From CAWDLX01 sp963753485 (GTDB lineage: Bacteria; Actinomycetota; Actinomycetes; Mycobacteriales; Micromonosporaceae), in assembly GCA_963753485.1 (NCBI GenBank), contig CAVWCL010000001.1, positions 558,001 to 622,000 on the forward strand: a stretch of 64,000 nt of DNA. The letters are read 5' to 3'. The notes under the pieces were generated by a model. It made no database searches. It saw only the letters and a list, made by a program, of their open reading frames with translations, and was not told the origin of the DNA. This document shows, one piece after another, positions 7,674 to 15,544 of the stretch (the stretch's first letter is position 1; each line of letters begins with the position of its first letter). Position numbers and translations under genes: made by a program.

Positions 7674-9647
7674 ATGGACACGAAGGTCGCCGACCCCCTG
7701 CATGGGGCGCTGCTCGCCGGGCGCTACCGCATCGTGGGGCGGCTGGCCCGCGGCGGTATGGCCACCGTGTACCAGGCTCACGATCAGCGCCTGGACCGGA
7801 CCGTGGCCATCAAGATCATACATACCGATCACGCCCGCGACGCCCGGGTCCTGCAGCGCCTGGCCGACGAGGCGCGCACGGTGGCCCGCCTGGCCCATCC
7901 GAACATCGTGGCCGTCTACGACCAGGGCACCCATGAGGGCGCACCGTACCTGGTGATGGAGTACGTGCGCGGACGCAGCCTGCGCGAGATCCTCGACGAC
8001 CGCCGCCGCCTGGACCCGTCGGAGTCGCTCGCGGTGCTGGAGCAGATCCTGGCCGCGCTCGCGGTGGCCCACCGGGCCGGTCTGGTGCACCGGGACGTGA
8101 AGCCGGAGAACATCCTCGTCTCGCCGCCGCCCAACGGGTCGGGCGACCTGGTCGACGCGGTGGTGAAGGTGGCCGACTTCGGCCTCGCCCACGCCCCGGA
8201 GGCCACCGGCCGCGACGACGGCGCGCCGTTGCTGGCGACCGCGGAGTACGTCGCGCCCGAACTCGTCGCCGATGGCCGCTCCGATGCGCGATCCGATGTC
8301 TACTCCACCGGCGTGGTGCTCTTCGAGATGCTCACCGGCCGGCCACCGTTCGAGGGCGAACGCGCGGCCGAGGTCGCCTGGCAGCACGTCGACAACGACA
8401 TTCCGCCGCCGTCGCGGGTCGTTCCCGGGCTGCCGCCGTTCGTCGACGAGGTGGTCGCTCGGGCCACCCGGCGCGATCCGGCGCGGCGCCCCCGCGATGC
8501 CGCCGCCATGCTGGCCGAGGTCCAGAACGCCCGGGAGGAGGTCGGCGCGCTCGCCGGCCCCACCCGCGCACTGGCCCACCCCACGGTGGTCGTCTCCCCG
8601 GTCGCCGCCCGCCGGGCCGCCGACGCGCGGCCGTCCTGGGCGAAGCTTCCGGCCCCGCGCGGCGCCGTGGCCAGCGCCGGCCGGAGGGTCCTGGAGCTGG
8701 TGCCGGCGAAACCCCTGCAAGGGGTACGCGGGGCGGTGGCGCGGCTGCGCAGCACCGCCGGCGGCCGGCGCCAGCTGATCGCGGGGCTGGTCGCGATCGT
8801 GGTGCTGCTCGGGCTCGGCGGCTGGTGGCTCGGCTTCGGCCGGTACACCGACGCGCCCGCGCTCTTGCAACTCACCAAGGACAACGCCGTCGCCGAGGCG
8901 ACCCGGCTCGGCTTTCACGTCGAGTACGGGCCCGGCCGGTACGCAGAGGAGATACCGATCAACACCGTGGTCGACCAACGTCCGGCACCCGGCGGGCGGA
9001 TCCTGCGTGGTGGCACCGTCGAGCTCACCCTGTCGCTGGGCCCCGAGCGGTACGCCGTGCCGGACGTGGCCGGCCAGCAGAAGGATTACGTCATCGGGGT
9101 GCTGCGTAAGCATTTCGTCGTGCAGACCGTGCCCGGGTTCTCCGACACCTTGCCCAAGGACTATGTGGTCACCACCGATCCACCCGCCGGCACCCCGCTC
9201 AAACCCAACTCGCTGGTGAAGGTCGTGCTGGCCAGCGGCCCGTACCCGGCCCACGTGCCGTCGGTCGTCGGCAAGCTGGTCGGCGAGGCCGAAGCGGCCC
9301 TGCGGGCCCAGGGCTTCGACGTCGAGATCCAGCGCCGCGACGATCCGACCAAGCAGCCCGACGAGGTGCTCGAGCAGAATCCGCAGGCCGGTCAGGGCGT
9401 GGCCACGGCCAAGGGGGTCAAGGTCGTGATCGTGGTGGCGAACGGCCCACCGCTGCAGCCAATGCCCAGCGTGGTCAACGCAACCTGCCATGACGCCGTC
9501 GTGCTGCTGCAGAGCATGAGCCTGCAGGTGGCCGTCGACGGCAACGACGCCGAGCAGGCGCTCGGCAAGGTGCAGGTGCAGTCGCCCGACCCCGGCCAGC
9601 CGCTGCAGCGCGGGCAGCAGGTCCAGCTCACCTGCAGGTTCTTCTGA
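7674..9647 (+). CDS. pknL: PknL/PknB-type Ser/Thr protein kinase with PASTA repeats
   Basis: A 657-residue membrane kinase. Residues 18-280 form a Hanks-type kinase domain: glycine loop GRLARGGMATVY, Lys47 in VAIKII, catalytic loop HRDVKPEN near 140, DFG near 168 and TAEYVAPEL. A basic juxtamembrane linker is followed by one transmembrane helix (about 368-388, LIAGLVAIVVLLGLGGWW). The extracellular part holds about four PASTA repeats (VPDVAGQQKD, VPSVVGKLVG and others) that in this family bind peptidoglycan fragments or lipid II. The Rv2175c-like neighbour is the expected substrate by analogy with M. tuberculosis. Unlike Mtb PknL, PASTA repeats are present, so a PknB-like sensing role is also possible. 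Confidence 0.88.
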   Translation: MDTKVADPLHGALLAGRYRIVGRLARGGMATVYQAHDQRLDRTVAIKIIHTDHARDARVLQRLADEARTVARLAHPNIVAVYDQGTHEGAPYLVMEYVRGRSLREILDDRRRLDPSESLAVLEQILAALAVAHRAGLVHRDVKPENILVSPPPNGSGDLVDAVVKVADFGLAHAPEATGRDDGAPLLATAEYVAPELVADGRSDARSDVYSTGVVLFEMLTGRPPFEGERAAEVAWQHVDNDIPPPSRVVPGLPPFVDEVVARATRRDPARRPRDAAAMLAEVQNAREEVGALAGPTRALAHPTVVVSPVAARRAADARPSWAKLPAPRGAVASAGRRVLELVPAKPLQGVRGAVARLRSTAGGRRQLIAGLVAIVVLLGLGGWWLGFGRYTDAPALLQLTKDNAVAEATRLGFHVEYGPGRYAEEIPINTVVDQRPAPGGRILRGGTVELTLSLGPERYAVPDVAGQQKDYVIGVLRKHFVVQTVPGFSDTLPKDYVVTTDPPAGTPLKPNSLVKVVLASGPYPAHVPSVVGKLVGEAEAALRAQGFDVEIQRRDDPTKQPDEVLEQNPQAGQGVATAKGVKVVIVVANGPPLQPMPSVVNATCHDAVVLLQSMSLQVAVDGNDAEQALGKVQVQSPDPGQPLQRGQQVQLTCRFF

Positions 9648-10609
9648 GCCGGGCGGTCGGCGCGCACATCCCGGCCGCCGGCGGGCTGGCCCGGGCGGGG
9701 CTGCCTTACCTGGACGCGGTCGGCGCCGGCGTGGTGCAGGTGTTCGTCTCCAATCCCCGCGGATGGGCGCTCAGTGAGGGCGATCCCCGTCAGGACGACG
9801 CCTTCGTCGCCGGCTGCGCCGACCGTCGCGTCGCGTCGTACGTGCACGCGTCGTTGCTGGTGAACCTAGGCTCACCCACCGAGGCGACGGTGCGCAACGC
9901 CACCGCCAGCCTCGGCCACGGCCTGGCCCGGGCGGCCCGGCTGGGCGCCCGCGGGCTCGTCTTCCACGCCGGGTCCGCGGTCGACGACGGGCACGCGCCC
10001 CTGGCCCTGCGCCAGGTACGCACGGCACTGGTGCCGCTGCTGGACCACTACGCCGAGACCAACGGACCGCGCCTGCTCGTCGAACCCAGTGCCGGCGGCG
10101 GCCGCAGTCTGGCCGCCCGGATCGAGGATCTCGGACCGTACTTCGAGGCGGTCGATTGGCACCCTTGGCTCGGCGTGTGCTTCGACACCTGCCACGCCTG
10201 GGCCGCCGGCCATGACCTGGCCACCCGGGGTGGGATGACGGCCACCCTGGACGCGCTGGTCGCCACGATTGGGCCGGACCGCCTGGTTCTCATCCACGCC
10301 AACGACTCGCGCGACCCGTGCGGCTCGCTGCGCGATCGGCACGAGAACATCGGCGCCGGCCGGCTAGGTGAAGCCGCGTTCCGGGAGCTCCTGCGCCACC
10401 CGGCCGCCGCGAACGTACCCATGATCGTCGAAACCCCGAGCGCCGGCAGTGCCGGTCATGCGGCCGATATCGCCACCCTCACCCGCCTCGCGACCCGCAC
10501 CGCCGGCCCGGCCCGTGCCTCCTCCCCGGCCCGTGCCTCATCCCCGGCCCGTGCCTCATCCCCGGCCCGTGCCTCATCCCGTCGATCTAGGGCTAAGGCA
10601 CACGATTAG
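9644..10609 (+). CDS. nfo: Deoxyribonuclease IV (AP endonuclease, Nfo family), probable CTG start
   Basis: A TIM-barrel apurinic-site endonuclease of base-excision repair. Conserved zinc-site segments are visible: LVFHAGS, LLVEPSAGGG, GVCFDTCHAWAAG, LIHANDSRDP, DRHENIGAG and MIVETPS. The conserved N-terminus (AVGAHIPAAGGLARAG) lies upstream of the first ATG/GTG/TTG in frame (GTG 9731), so translation most likely starts at CTG 9644, which overlaps the kinase stop as CTGA. The C-terminus is odd: four PARASS repeats from an 18-bp tandem repeat, then SSRRSRAKAHD read from a dispersed palindrome that also supplies the stop codon. Confidence 0.8.
   Translation: MSRAVGAHIPAAGGLARAGLPYLDAVGAGVVQVFVSNPRGWALSEGDPRQDDAFVAGCADRRVASYVHASLLVNLGSPTEATVRNATASLGHGLARAARLGARGLVFHAGSAVDDGHAPLALRQVRTALVPLLDHYAETNGPRLLVEPSAGGGRSLAARIEDLGPYFEAVDWHPWLGVCFDTCHAWAAGHDLATRGGMTATLDALVATIGPDRLVLIHANDSRDPCGSLRDRHENIGAGRLGEAAFRELLRHPAAANVPMIVETPSAGSAGHAADIATLTRLATRTAGPARASSPARASSPARASSPARASSRRSRAKAHD
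10508..10579 (+). repeat. Four 18-bp tandem repeats at the end of the nfo gene
   Basis: The unit CCGGCCCGTGCCTCATCC occurs four times in frame (the first copy has TCC in place of TCA) and encodes PARASS four times. It follows the last conserved family segment directly, so it is a tail outside the catalytic barrel. Confidence 0.9.
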
Positions 10610-10640
10610 AGATCGTTTCACGCGCCTTAGCCCTAGATCG
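10583..10640. repeat. Dispersed palindrome (copy 1) between convergent genes
   Basis: Perfect 17-bp arms, CGATCTAGGGCTAAGGC at 10583-10599 and its complement at 10624-10640, surround an inner 5-bp pair (ACGAT/ATCGT). It lies between nfo and the threonine aldolase gene and contains both stop codons. Both proteins run into it in the same relative frame and both acquire SSRRSRAKA. It can also form a terminator-like hairpin. Related copies lie at 21821-21884 and, as a relic, at 42336. Confidence 0.85.
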
Positions 10641-11666
10641 GCGAGAGGAGAAGAGGCGGGTGAGCACATCGATGGCGTGGGTGATGCCGTCGTCATCGAC
10701 ATCGAGGTGGGTGACCAGGCGGGCTGCCCGCGGGCCCATGACCGAGACCAACACCCCCCGCGCGCTCGCGGCAGCGGCCAGCGCGGTGGCGTCCAGGCGC
10801 GCCGTGGCCAGGTCGAGGGCGACGATATTCGTCCGCACCGTCTCCGCGGCCACGACCCCGTACGGGGCCAGCGCGACGGCGAGCCGGGCCGCGCGCTCGT
10901 GGTCCTCGACCAGGCGGTCGACGTGGTGGGCCAGGGCATGGCGACCGGCGGCGGCGAGGATGCCGGCCTGGCGCAGGCCACCGCCCATTCGCTTGCGGAT
11001 CCAGCGGGCCCGCGCGATCCGCTCCGCGCTGCTCACCACGAGGGAGCCGGCCGGTGCGCCCAGTCCCTTGGAGAGGCAGACCGCGAGGGTGTCGCAGAGG
11101 GCACCGTAGGTGGACAGCGGCACCGCGTCGGCCAGATGCGCATGCCAGATCCGGGCGCCGTCGCAGTGCAGCGCGATGCCGGCCTCGTCGGCCACCACCC
11201 GCAGCGCCTGCAACGTACCGAGCGGGATGACGCCACCGCCACCGCGATTGTGGGTCTGCTCGACCGCGATGGCCCGGGTGGGCACGGCGAAGAAACCGTC
11301 CGGCCGGATCATCTCGGCTACGGTCTGAGGGGACAGCTCCGCGCCGACCGCGGGCCAGGTGCGCGTCGAGATGCCGCCGATCGCCGCCGCCGCCCCGATC
11401 TCGTACGTCACCACGTGGGCGTCGGCGTCGCAGAGCAGCTCGTCGGCCGGCGGCACCAGCAGCTGCACGGCGATCTGGTTCGCCATCGAGCCGGTCGGGG
11501 TGAACAGGGCCGCCTCGTGCCCGAACAGCTGCGCGACCTCGGCCTCCAGCGCGTTGACCGTGGGATCCTCGCCGTAGACGTCGTCGCCGACCTCGGCCGC
11601 GGCCATGACCGCTCGCATGGCCGCGGTCGGCCGGGTGACGGTGTCGCTGCGCAGGTCGACGATCAT
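10593..11666 (-). CDS. ltaE: Low-specificity L-threonine aldolase
   Basis: A 357-residue PLP-dependent fold-type I enzyme that cleaves threonine or allo-threonine to glycine and acetaldehyde. Visible motifs: LRSDTVTRPT at the start, VGDDVYGEDPTVNALE, CDGARIWHAHLA and the PLP lysine in CLSKGLGAPAGS. ATG 11666 has GGAGGAG 6 nt upstream. It lies 40 bp downstream of aroG on the same strand, so the two are probably co-transcribed. The last residues after SSRRSRAKA (RETISNRVP) come from the palindromic repeat and are not part of the family. Confidence 0.9.
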   Translation of the reverse strand: MIVDLRSDTVTRPTAAMRAVMAAAEVGDDVYGEDPTVNALEAEVAQLFGHEAALFTPTGSMANQIAVQLLVPPADELLCDADAHVVTYEIGAAAAIGGISTRTWPAVGAELSPQTVAEMIRPDGFFAVPTRAIAVEQTHNRGGGGVIPLGTLQALRVVADEAGIALHCDGARIWHAHLADAVPLSTYGALCDTLAVCLSKGLGAPAGSLVVSSAERIARARWIRKRMGGGLRQAGILAAAGRHALAHHVDRLVEDHERAARLAVALAPYGVVAAETVRTNIVALDLATARLDATALAAAASARGVLVSVMGPRAARLVTHLDVDDDGITHAIDVLTRLFSSRRSRAKARETISNRVP

Positions 11667-11706
11667 GGCGGCTCCTCCGCGGAAGCCAACGCGCGGTCGA
11701 GCACTC

Positions 11707-13098
11707 CTAGCCGCGCAACATCTCGGCAACGAGGAAGGCGAGCTCAAGCGACTGCTGGGTGTTCAGCCTCGGATCGCAGGCGGTCTCGTACCGCCCGGCC
11801 AGGTCGGCCTCGGCGATCTCCTGGGCGCCACCCAGGCACTCGGTCACGTCCTCGCCGGTGAGTTCCACGTGCAGTCCACCTGGATGGGTCTCGAGGTGCT
11901 GGTGCACCTCGAAGTAGCCGAGAACCTCATCGACGATCCGGTCGAAGTGGCGGGTCTTGAAGCCGTTGGACGATTCGACGGTGTTGCCGTGCATCGGATC
12001 GCACTGCCACACGACCTTGTGGCCAGCCGCGGTCACCTTCTCCACGATCGGTGGCAGCGCATCGCGGACCACCGTGCTGCCCATCCGGGAGACCAGGGTG
12101 AGCCGCCCGGGGATGTTCTCGGGGTTGAGCCGCTCGCACAACTCGATCGCGGTCTCCGGGGTGGCGCTGGGCCCGAGCTTGACCCCGATCGGATTCTCGA
12201 TTCGCGAGACGAAGTCGATGTGGGCGCCGTCGAGGCGCCGGGTCCGTTCACCGACCCAGAGGAAATGACCGGAGAGCCCGTACGCACGGCCGCCGGAGAC
12301 CCGGGTGAGAGCCCGGTCGTACTCGAGCGCGAGCGCCTCGTGCGAGCAGTAGAGGTTGACTGTCCGTAGTGCGTCGTCCTCGGTCATGCCGCAGGCGCGA
12401 ATGAACCCGAGGGCGCGATCGATCTCGCGTGCGAGCGCTTCGTACCGTTCGCCAGATTTTGAGGTACGCACGAAGTCGCGGTTCCAGTCGTGTACCGCAT
12501 GCAGGTCGGCCAGCCCACCGGCGACGTAGGCGCGCAGCATGTTCATCGCCGCGGCTGAGTTCGCGTACGCCCGGATCATCCGTTGCGGGTCCGGGACCCG
12601 GGCCTCCTCGGTCGGATTCAGCGAGTTGATCAAGTCGCCGCGGTACGCCGGCAGCCCCCGGGCGTCCAGTTCCTGCGACCGGGGCTTGGTGTACTGCCCG
12701 GCGACCCGGGCCACCTTGACCACCGGCAGGCTGGCCGCATAGGTGAGGACCACGGCCATCTGCAGTAGAGTGCGGGCGTTCGCGAGCAGGTGCGCCTCGG
12801 TGTTGTCGTCGAACGTCTCCGCACAGTCACCGCCCTGGAGCAGGAAGGCGCGGCCTTCACACACCTCGGCCAGCCGCTCGCGCAGGCCGTCCACCTCGTA
12901 CGGGGCCACGACGGAGGGAACGACGTTGAGCACCGAGCACACGCTCGCCACGGCACCGGGGTCGGGCCAGGGGGGCGTCTGGGCTCGCGGCAGGGTGCGC
13001 CAGTGGTCCAGCCCGAGCAACTCGACCTCGGCGGCATCCACCGCCGGCCGGGTCACGCCGTAAGCGGGTTGGCGGTACTGGTGCCACTCGGTGCGCAT
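11707..13098 (-). CDS. aroG: Class II DAHP synthase (3-deoxy-7-phosphoheptulonate synthase)
   Basis: A 463-residue class II enzyme, about the same length as M. tuberculosis AroG (Rv2178c). It condenses phosphoenolpyruvate with erythrose 4-phosphate, the first step of the shikimate pathway. Family segments seen are LLQGGDCAETF, YTKPRSQ, RGDLINSLNP, EALALEYDRA, VGERTRRLDGAH, RLTLVSRMG and VWQCDPMHGNT. ATG 13098 follows the known start region (TEWHQYRQPA). It leads the aroG-ltaE transcription unit. Confidence 0.95.
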   Translation of the reverse strand: MRTEWHQYRQPAYGVTRPAVDAAEVELLGLDHWRTLPRAQTPPWPDPGAVASVCSVLNVVPSVVAPYEVDGLRERLAEVCEGRAFLLQGGDCAETFDDNTEAHLLANARTLLQMAVVLTYAASLPVVKVARVAGQYTKPRSQELDARGLPAYRGDLINSLNPTEEARVPDPQRMIRAYANSAAAMNMLRAYVAGGLADLHAVHDWNRDFVRTSKSGERYEALAREIDRALGFIRACGMTEDDALRTVNLYCSHEALALEYDRALTRVSGGRAYGLSGHFLWVGERTRRLDGAHIDFVSRIENPIGVKLGPSATPETAIELCERLNPENIPGRLTLVSRMGSTVVRDALPPIVEKVTAAGHKVVWQCDPMHGNTVESSNGFKTRHFDRIVDEVLGYFEVHQHLETHPGGLHVELTGEDVTECLGGAQEIAEADLAGRYETACDPRLNTQQSLELAFLVAEMLRG

Positions 13099-13288
13099 GG
13101 GATCAGGGTACGGCGGGTGCCCCGGGCGCCGGCCGGGGACGGCCCGGCGCCGGAACCCGGACCCGACTTGACCCGAGTGTCGCGACAAAATCACCAACTT
13201 GCATCTTGCACATAGCAACTCAAGACAAGAACATGGATCCGACCGAGACAGTCTTCGTGGGCTCACTGTGAGTGGCAGGGGAACTGTA

Positions 13289-14179
13289 GTGATCAACTCC
13301 GAACCAGCCCGCGCCCGGGGGCGCGTCCGCACCGCTATCACCATCGTCGCGACCGCATTAGTCTGCATCGGCTTGGCCACCATTCCGGCGGCGCCGGCGG
13401 GCGCCAAGGCCGCGGTGGGGTACGTCCGGCTGGCACACCTGTCGCCCGACACCCCTGAGGTGGATGTCTACCTCTCCAAGTCGGGTGACTCCTCATTCGC
13501 GCCGCAGGTGTTCCACGGCGTCGGGTACGGCGTGATCTCGAATTACCTGGCCCTGCCGATCGGCACCTATGCGGTATCGATGCGGCTCAAGGGCGCACCC
13601 GAGTCGACACCGCCGGTGCTCACGACCTCGGTCGAGGTCTCCAGCGGCGGTGCCTACACGGTCGCCGGCGTCGGTAAGAATGTCGACCTCGGCCTGACCG
13701 TGCTCGACGACGACCTCTCCGCACCCGATCCCAACAAGGCCAAGGTGCGCATCATCCAGGCATCGATCGTGGCCCCGGTTCTCGATGTGGCCCTGGCCAA
13801 CGGCACGCCGGTCGCCACCGGCGTCGCGTTCGCCACCACCACCTCGTACCGCAACGTGGATCCGGGCCAGTGGACCCTGCGGGTGAAGCCGACCGGCTCG
13901 TCGGCCTCCACCACGCTGTACGCCACCCTCAACCGCGGCGCGGTCTACTCCCTGCTCGTGGTGGACGGCAAGAACGGCCTGCGGGCCCAGTTGCGGGTCG
14001 ACGCTCGGGGCCCCGGCACGCCGCCCGACGGCGCCGTCGAGGCGGGCGCCGGCGGCGGCGAGCCGCTGGCCTCGTCCGGGCTGGACCCGCTCGTGGTTGT
14101 GGTCGGGGGCCTCGCGCTCCTGCTCGTGCTGCTCTCGATCGCCCTGCGGATGCGACGGCTGGCCAACAAGCGGCCGTGA
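13289..14179 (+). CDS. Secreted DUF4397 surface protein with probable sorting signal
   Basis: About 296 residues with a signal peptide (basic ARARGRVRTAITIVATALV, cleavage near APAGAKA), two DUF4397 beta domains (YVRLAHLSPDTPEVDVYLSK and KVRIIQASIVAPVLDVALAN) and a C-terminal LASSG, hydrophobic helix and RMRRLANKRP tail. This three-part end has the layout of a sortase substrate of the LAxTG type with Ser in place of Thr. The next gene, overlapping by GTGA, is a sortase. GTG 13289 was chosen for AGGGGAA upstream; GTG 13268 is an alternative. A cell-wall-anchored protein of unknown function. Confidence 0.82.
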   Translation: MINSEPARARGRVRTAITIVATALVCIGLATIPAAPAGAKAAVGYVRLAHLSPDTPEVDVYLSKSGDSSFAPQVFHGVGYGVISNYLALPIGTYAVSMRLKGAPESTPPVLTTSVEVSSGGAYTVAGVGKNVDLGLTVLDDDLSAPDPNKAKVRIIQASIVAPVLDVALANGTPVATGVAFATTTSYRNVDPGQWTLRVKPTGSSASTTLYATLNRGAVYSLLVVDGKNGLRAQLRVDARGPGTPPDGAVEAGAGGGEPLASSGLDPLVVVVGGLALLLVLLSIALRMRRLANKRP

Positions 14180-15279
14180 GGAAGGCGCCACGCCGGTTCG
14201 TCGGGGTCGCGCGCGTGCAGCAACCACCGCCCGACCACGATTCCGGGCGCCCCGAGCCGGCGACGGCGCAGCCCATGGCGGCCGACCAGACGGCGGCCGA
14301 GCCGGCGACGGCGCAGCCCATGGCGGCCGACCAGACGGCGGCCGAGCCGGCGACGCTGCCGCCCATGGCGGCCGACCAGACGGCGGCCGAGCCGCCAACG
14401 CTGCACCCGCCGCCGGCCGGAGCGCTGCCGGCACCGCAGCGTGCGGTCGGCGTGGCGGCGCCGCCGCCCGCCGCCATGCTCCGCGCCCAGGCGCGAGCCC
14501 GGGTGCCCCTCGGCTCGCGGCTACCGATGTGGGTGGCCGCGCTCGCCCGGCTGCCGGCGGCACCGCCGGCCCGGTCGCGGCGCGGCCGCCCGCCCGGCGT
14601 ACCCGACCACCGCCGCCGGGTGCCCCGGGTGGTCCTTCGCCGTACCGAGGGGCTCACCTGGCTAGCGGCGCTGCTCGTTCTGTCGGCCGTGGTCACCTTC
14701 GTGGTGCGCGCCGTGCCGGCGGTCGGCGGCAGCGTGTTGACCGTGCCGCGCACGCCGACGACGCCGACCACGAGCGCGATCGACCCGGTGCCGGGGCCGG
14801 GCTCGGCATGCATCTTCGACAGTTGCGCGACGCCACCGCCGGTGGGCCCGCCGACCCGGGTTCGCATCCGGTCGATCAACGTCGACTCGACCTTGGAGGA
14901 CCTGGCGCTCAACACCCAGCACGAGCTCAACGCGCCGGCCGACTTCAACAAGGCGGGCTGGTACGCCAACGGCGTGATCCCCGGCGACCCCGGACCAGCG
15001 GTGATCGCGGGTCACGTGAACTCCTACCGCGGGCCGGCCGTCTTTTACCGGCTGCACGAGTTACGGGCCGGCGCCCTGGTCGAGGTGCTGCGGGGCGGAG
15101 TCTGGCTCAGTTTCCAGGTGACCGTGATCGCGGAGTACCCGAAGGACAAGTTTCCGGCGAAGACGCTCTACGATCCGACGCCGGACGCGGAACTGCGTGT
15201 GATCACCTGCGGGGGCGACTTCGACCGGGTACACCGCCGCTACTACGACAACATCGTGGTCTCCGCGGTTCGCGCCTAG
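14176..15279 (+). CDS. Class E/F-type sortase with N-terminal repeat region
   Basis: A 367-residue transpeptidase. Residues 1-75 are low-complexity, with three 15-residue repeats (EPATAQPMAADQTAA type). One transmembrane helix follows (LTWLAALLVLSAVVTFVV, about 160-180). The C-terminal sortase domain shows the catalytic His in VIAGHVNSY, Cys in RVITCGGDF and Arg in HRRYYDN. Sortases attach surface proteins to the cell wall or to each other. GTG 14176 overlaps the stop of the DUF4397 gene, the probable substrate. Confidence 0.87.
   Translation: MRKAPRRFVGVARVQQPPPDHDSGRPEPATAQPMAADQTAAEPATAQPMAADQTAAEPATLPPMAADQTAAEPPTLHPPPAGALPAPQRAVGVAAPPPAAMLRAQARARVPLGSRLPMWVAALARLPAAPPARSRRGRPPGVPDHRRRVPRVVLRRTEGLTWLAALLVLSAVVTFVVRAVPAVGGSVLTVPRTPTTPTTSAIDPVPGPGSACIFDSCATPPPVGPPTRVRIRSINVDSTLEDLALNTQHELNAPADFNKAGWYANGVIPGDPGPAVIAGHVNSYRGPAVFYRLHELRAGALVEVLRGGVWLSFQVTVIAEYPKDKFPAKTLYDPTPDAELRVITCGGDFDRVHRRYYDNIVVSAVRA
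14254..14388 (+). repeat. Three 45-bp tandem repeats inside the sortase gene
   Basis: Units begin at 14254, 14299 and 14344 with GAGCCGGCGACG and are nearly identical; a partial fourth copy starts at 14389. They encode EPAT(A/L)(Q/P)PMAADQTAA. They fall in the cytoplasmic N-terminal extension of the sortase, so repeat number can vary without frameshift. Confidence 0.9.
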
Positions 15280-15333
15280 CGGCAACTCGGGCCGGGAGCC
15301 GCGCTGGCCCCGGCCCGTTGCCCGATCAGTCGG

Positions 15334-15531
15334 TCAGGATCGGTCGAACTCTCCACTGTGCACGGACGTGACGAACCGCTGCCACGAATCCGGGCTGAAG
15401 GTGAGCGTCGGGCCGCGGCGGTTCTTGGTGTCGCGCACCTGCACGTTCGCGTCGAGGCGCCGGACCTCGACACAGCTGCCGTTCTGGCTGCTACGGGAAC
15501 TCTTGTGCCATTGCTCGGTAAGAGAGGGCAT
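15334..15531 (-). CDS. DUF397 protein
   Basis: A 65-residue protein with the DUF397 pattern: WHKSSRSSQNGSCVEV at the start, VQVRDTKNR, and the end SPDSWQRFVTSV. DUF397 genes typically follow Scr1-type helix-turn-helix genes in actinomycetes, and the pair behaves as a toxin-antitoxin-like or developmental switch. The stop of the HTH gene is 14 bases upstream, so they form one unit. Start ATG 15531. Confidence 0.9.
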   Translation of the reverse strand: MPSLTEQWHKSSRSSQNGSCVEVRRLDANVQVRDTKNRRGPTLTFSPDSWQRFVTSVHSGEFDRS

Positions 15532-15544
15532 CACGCCTCCTCGG

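Noticed and set aside
11707..13452. N-terminal extension of DAHP synthase to 581 residues
   Set aside because: The extension is low-complexity sequence from the intergenic region; the family start is at ATG 13098.
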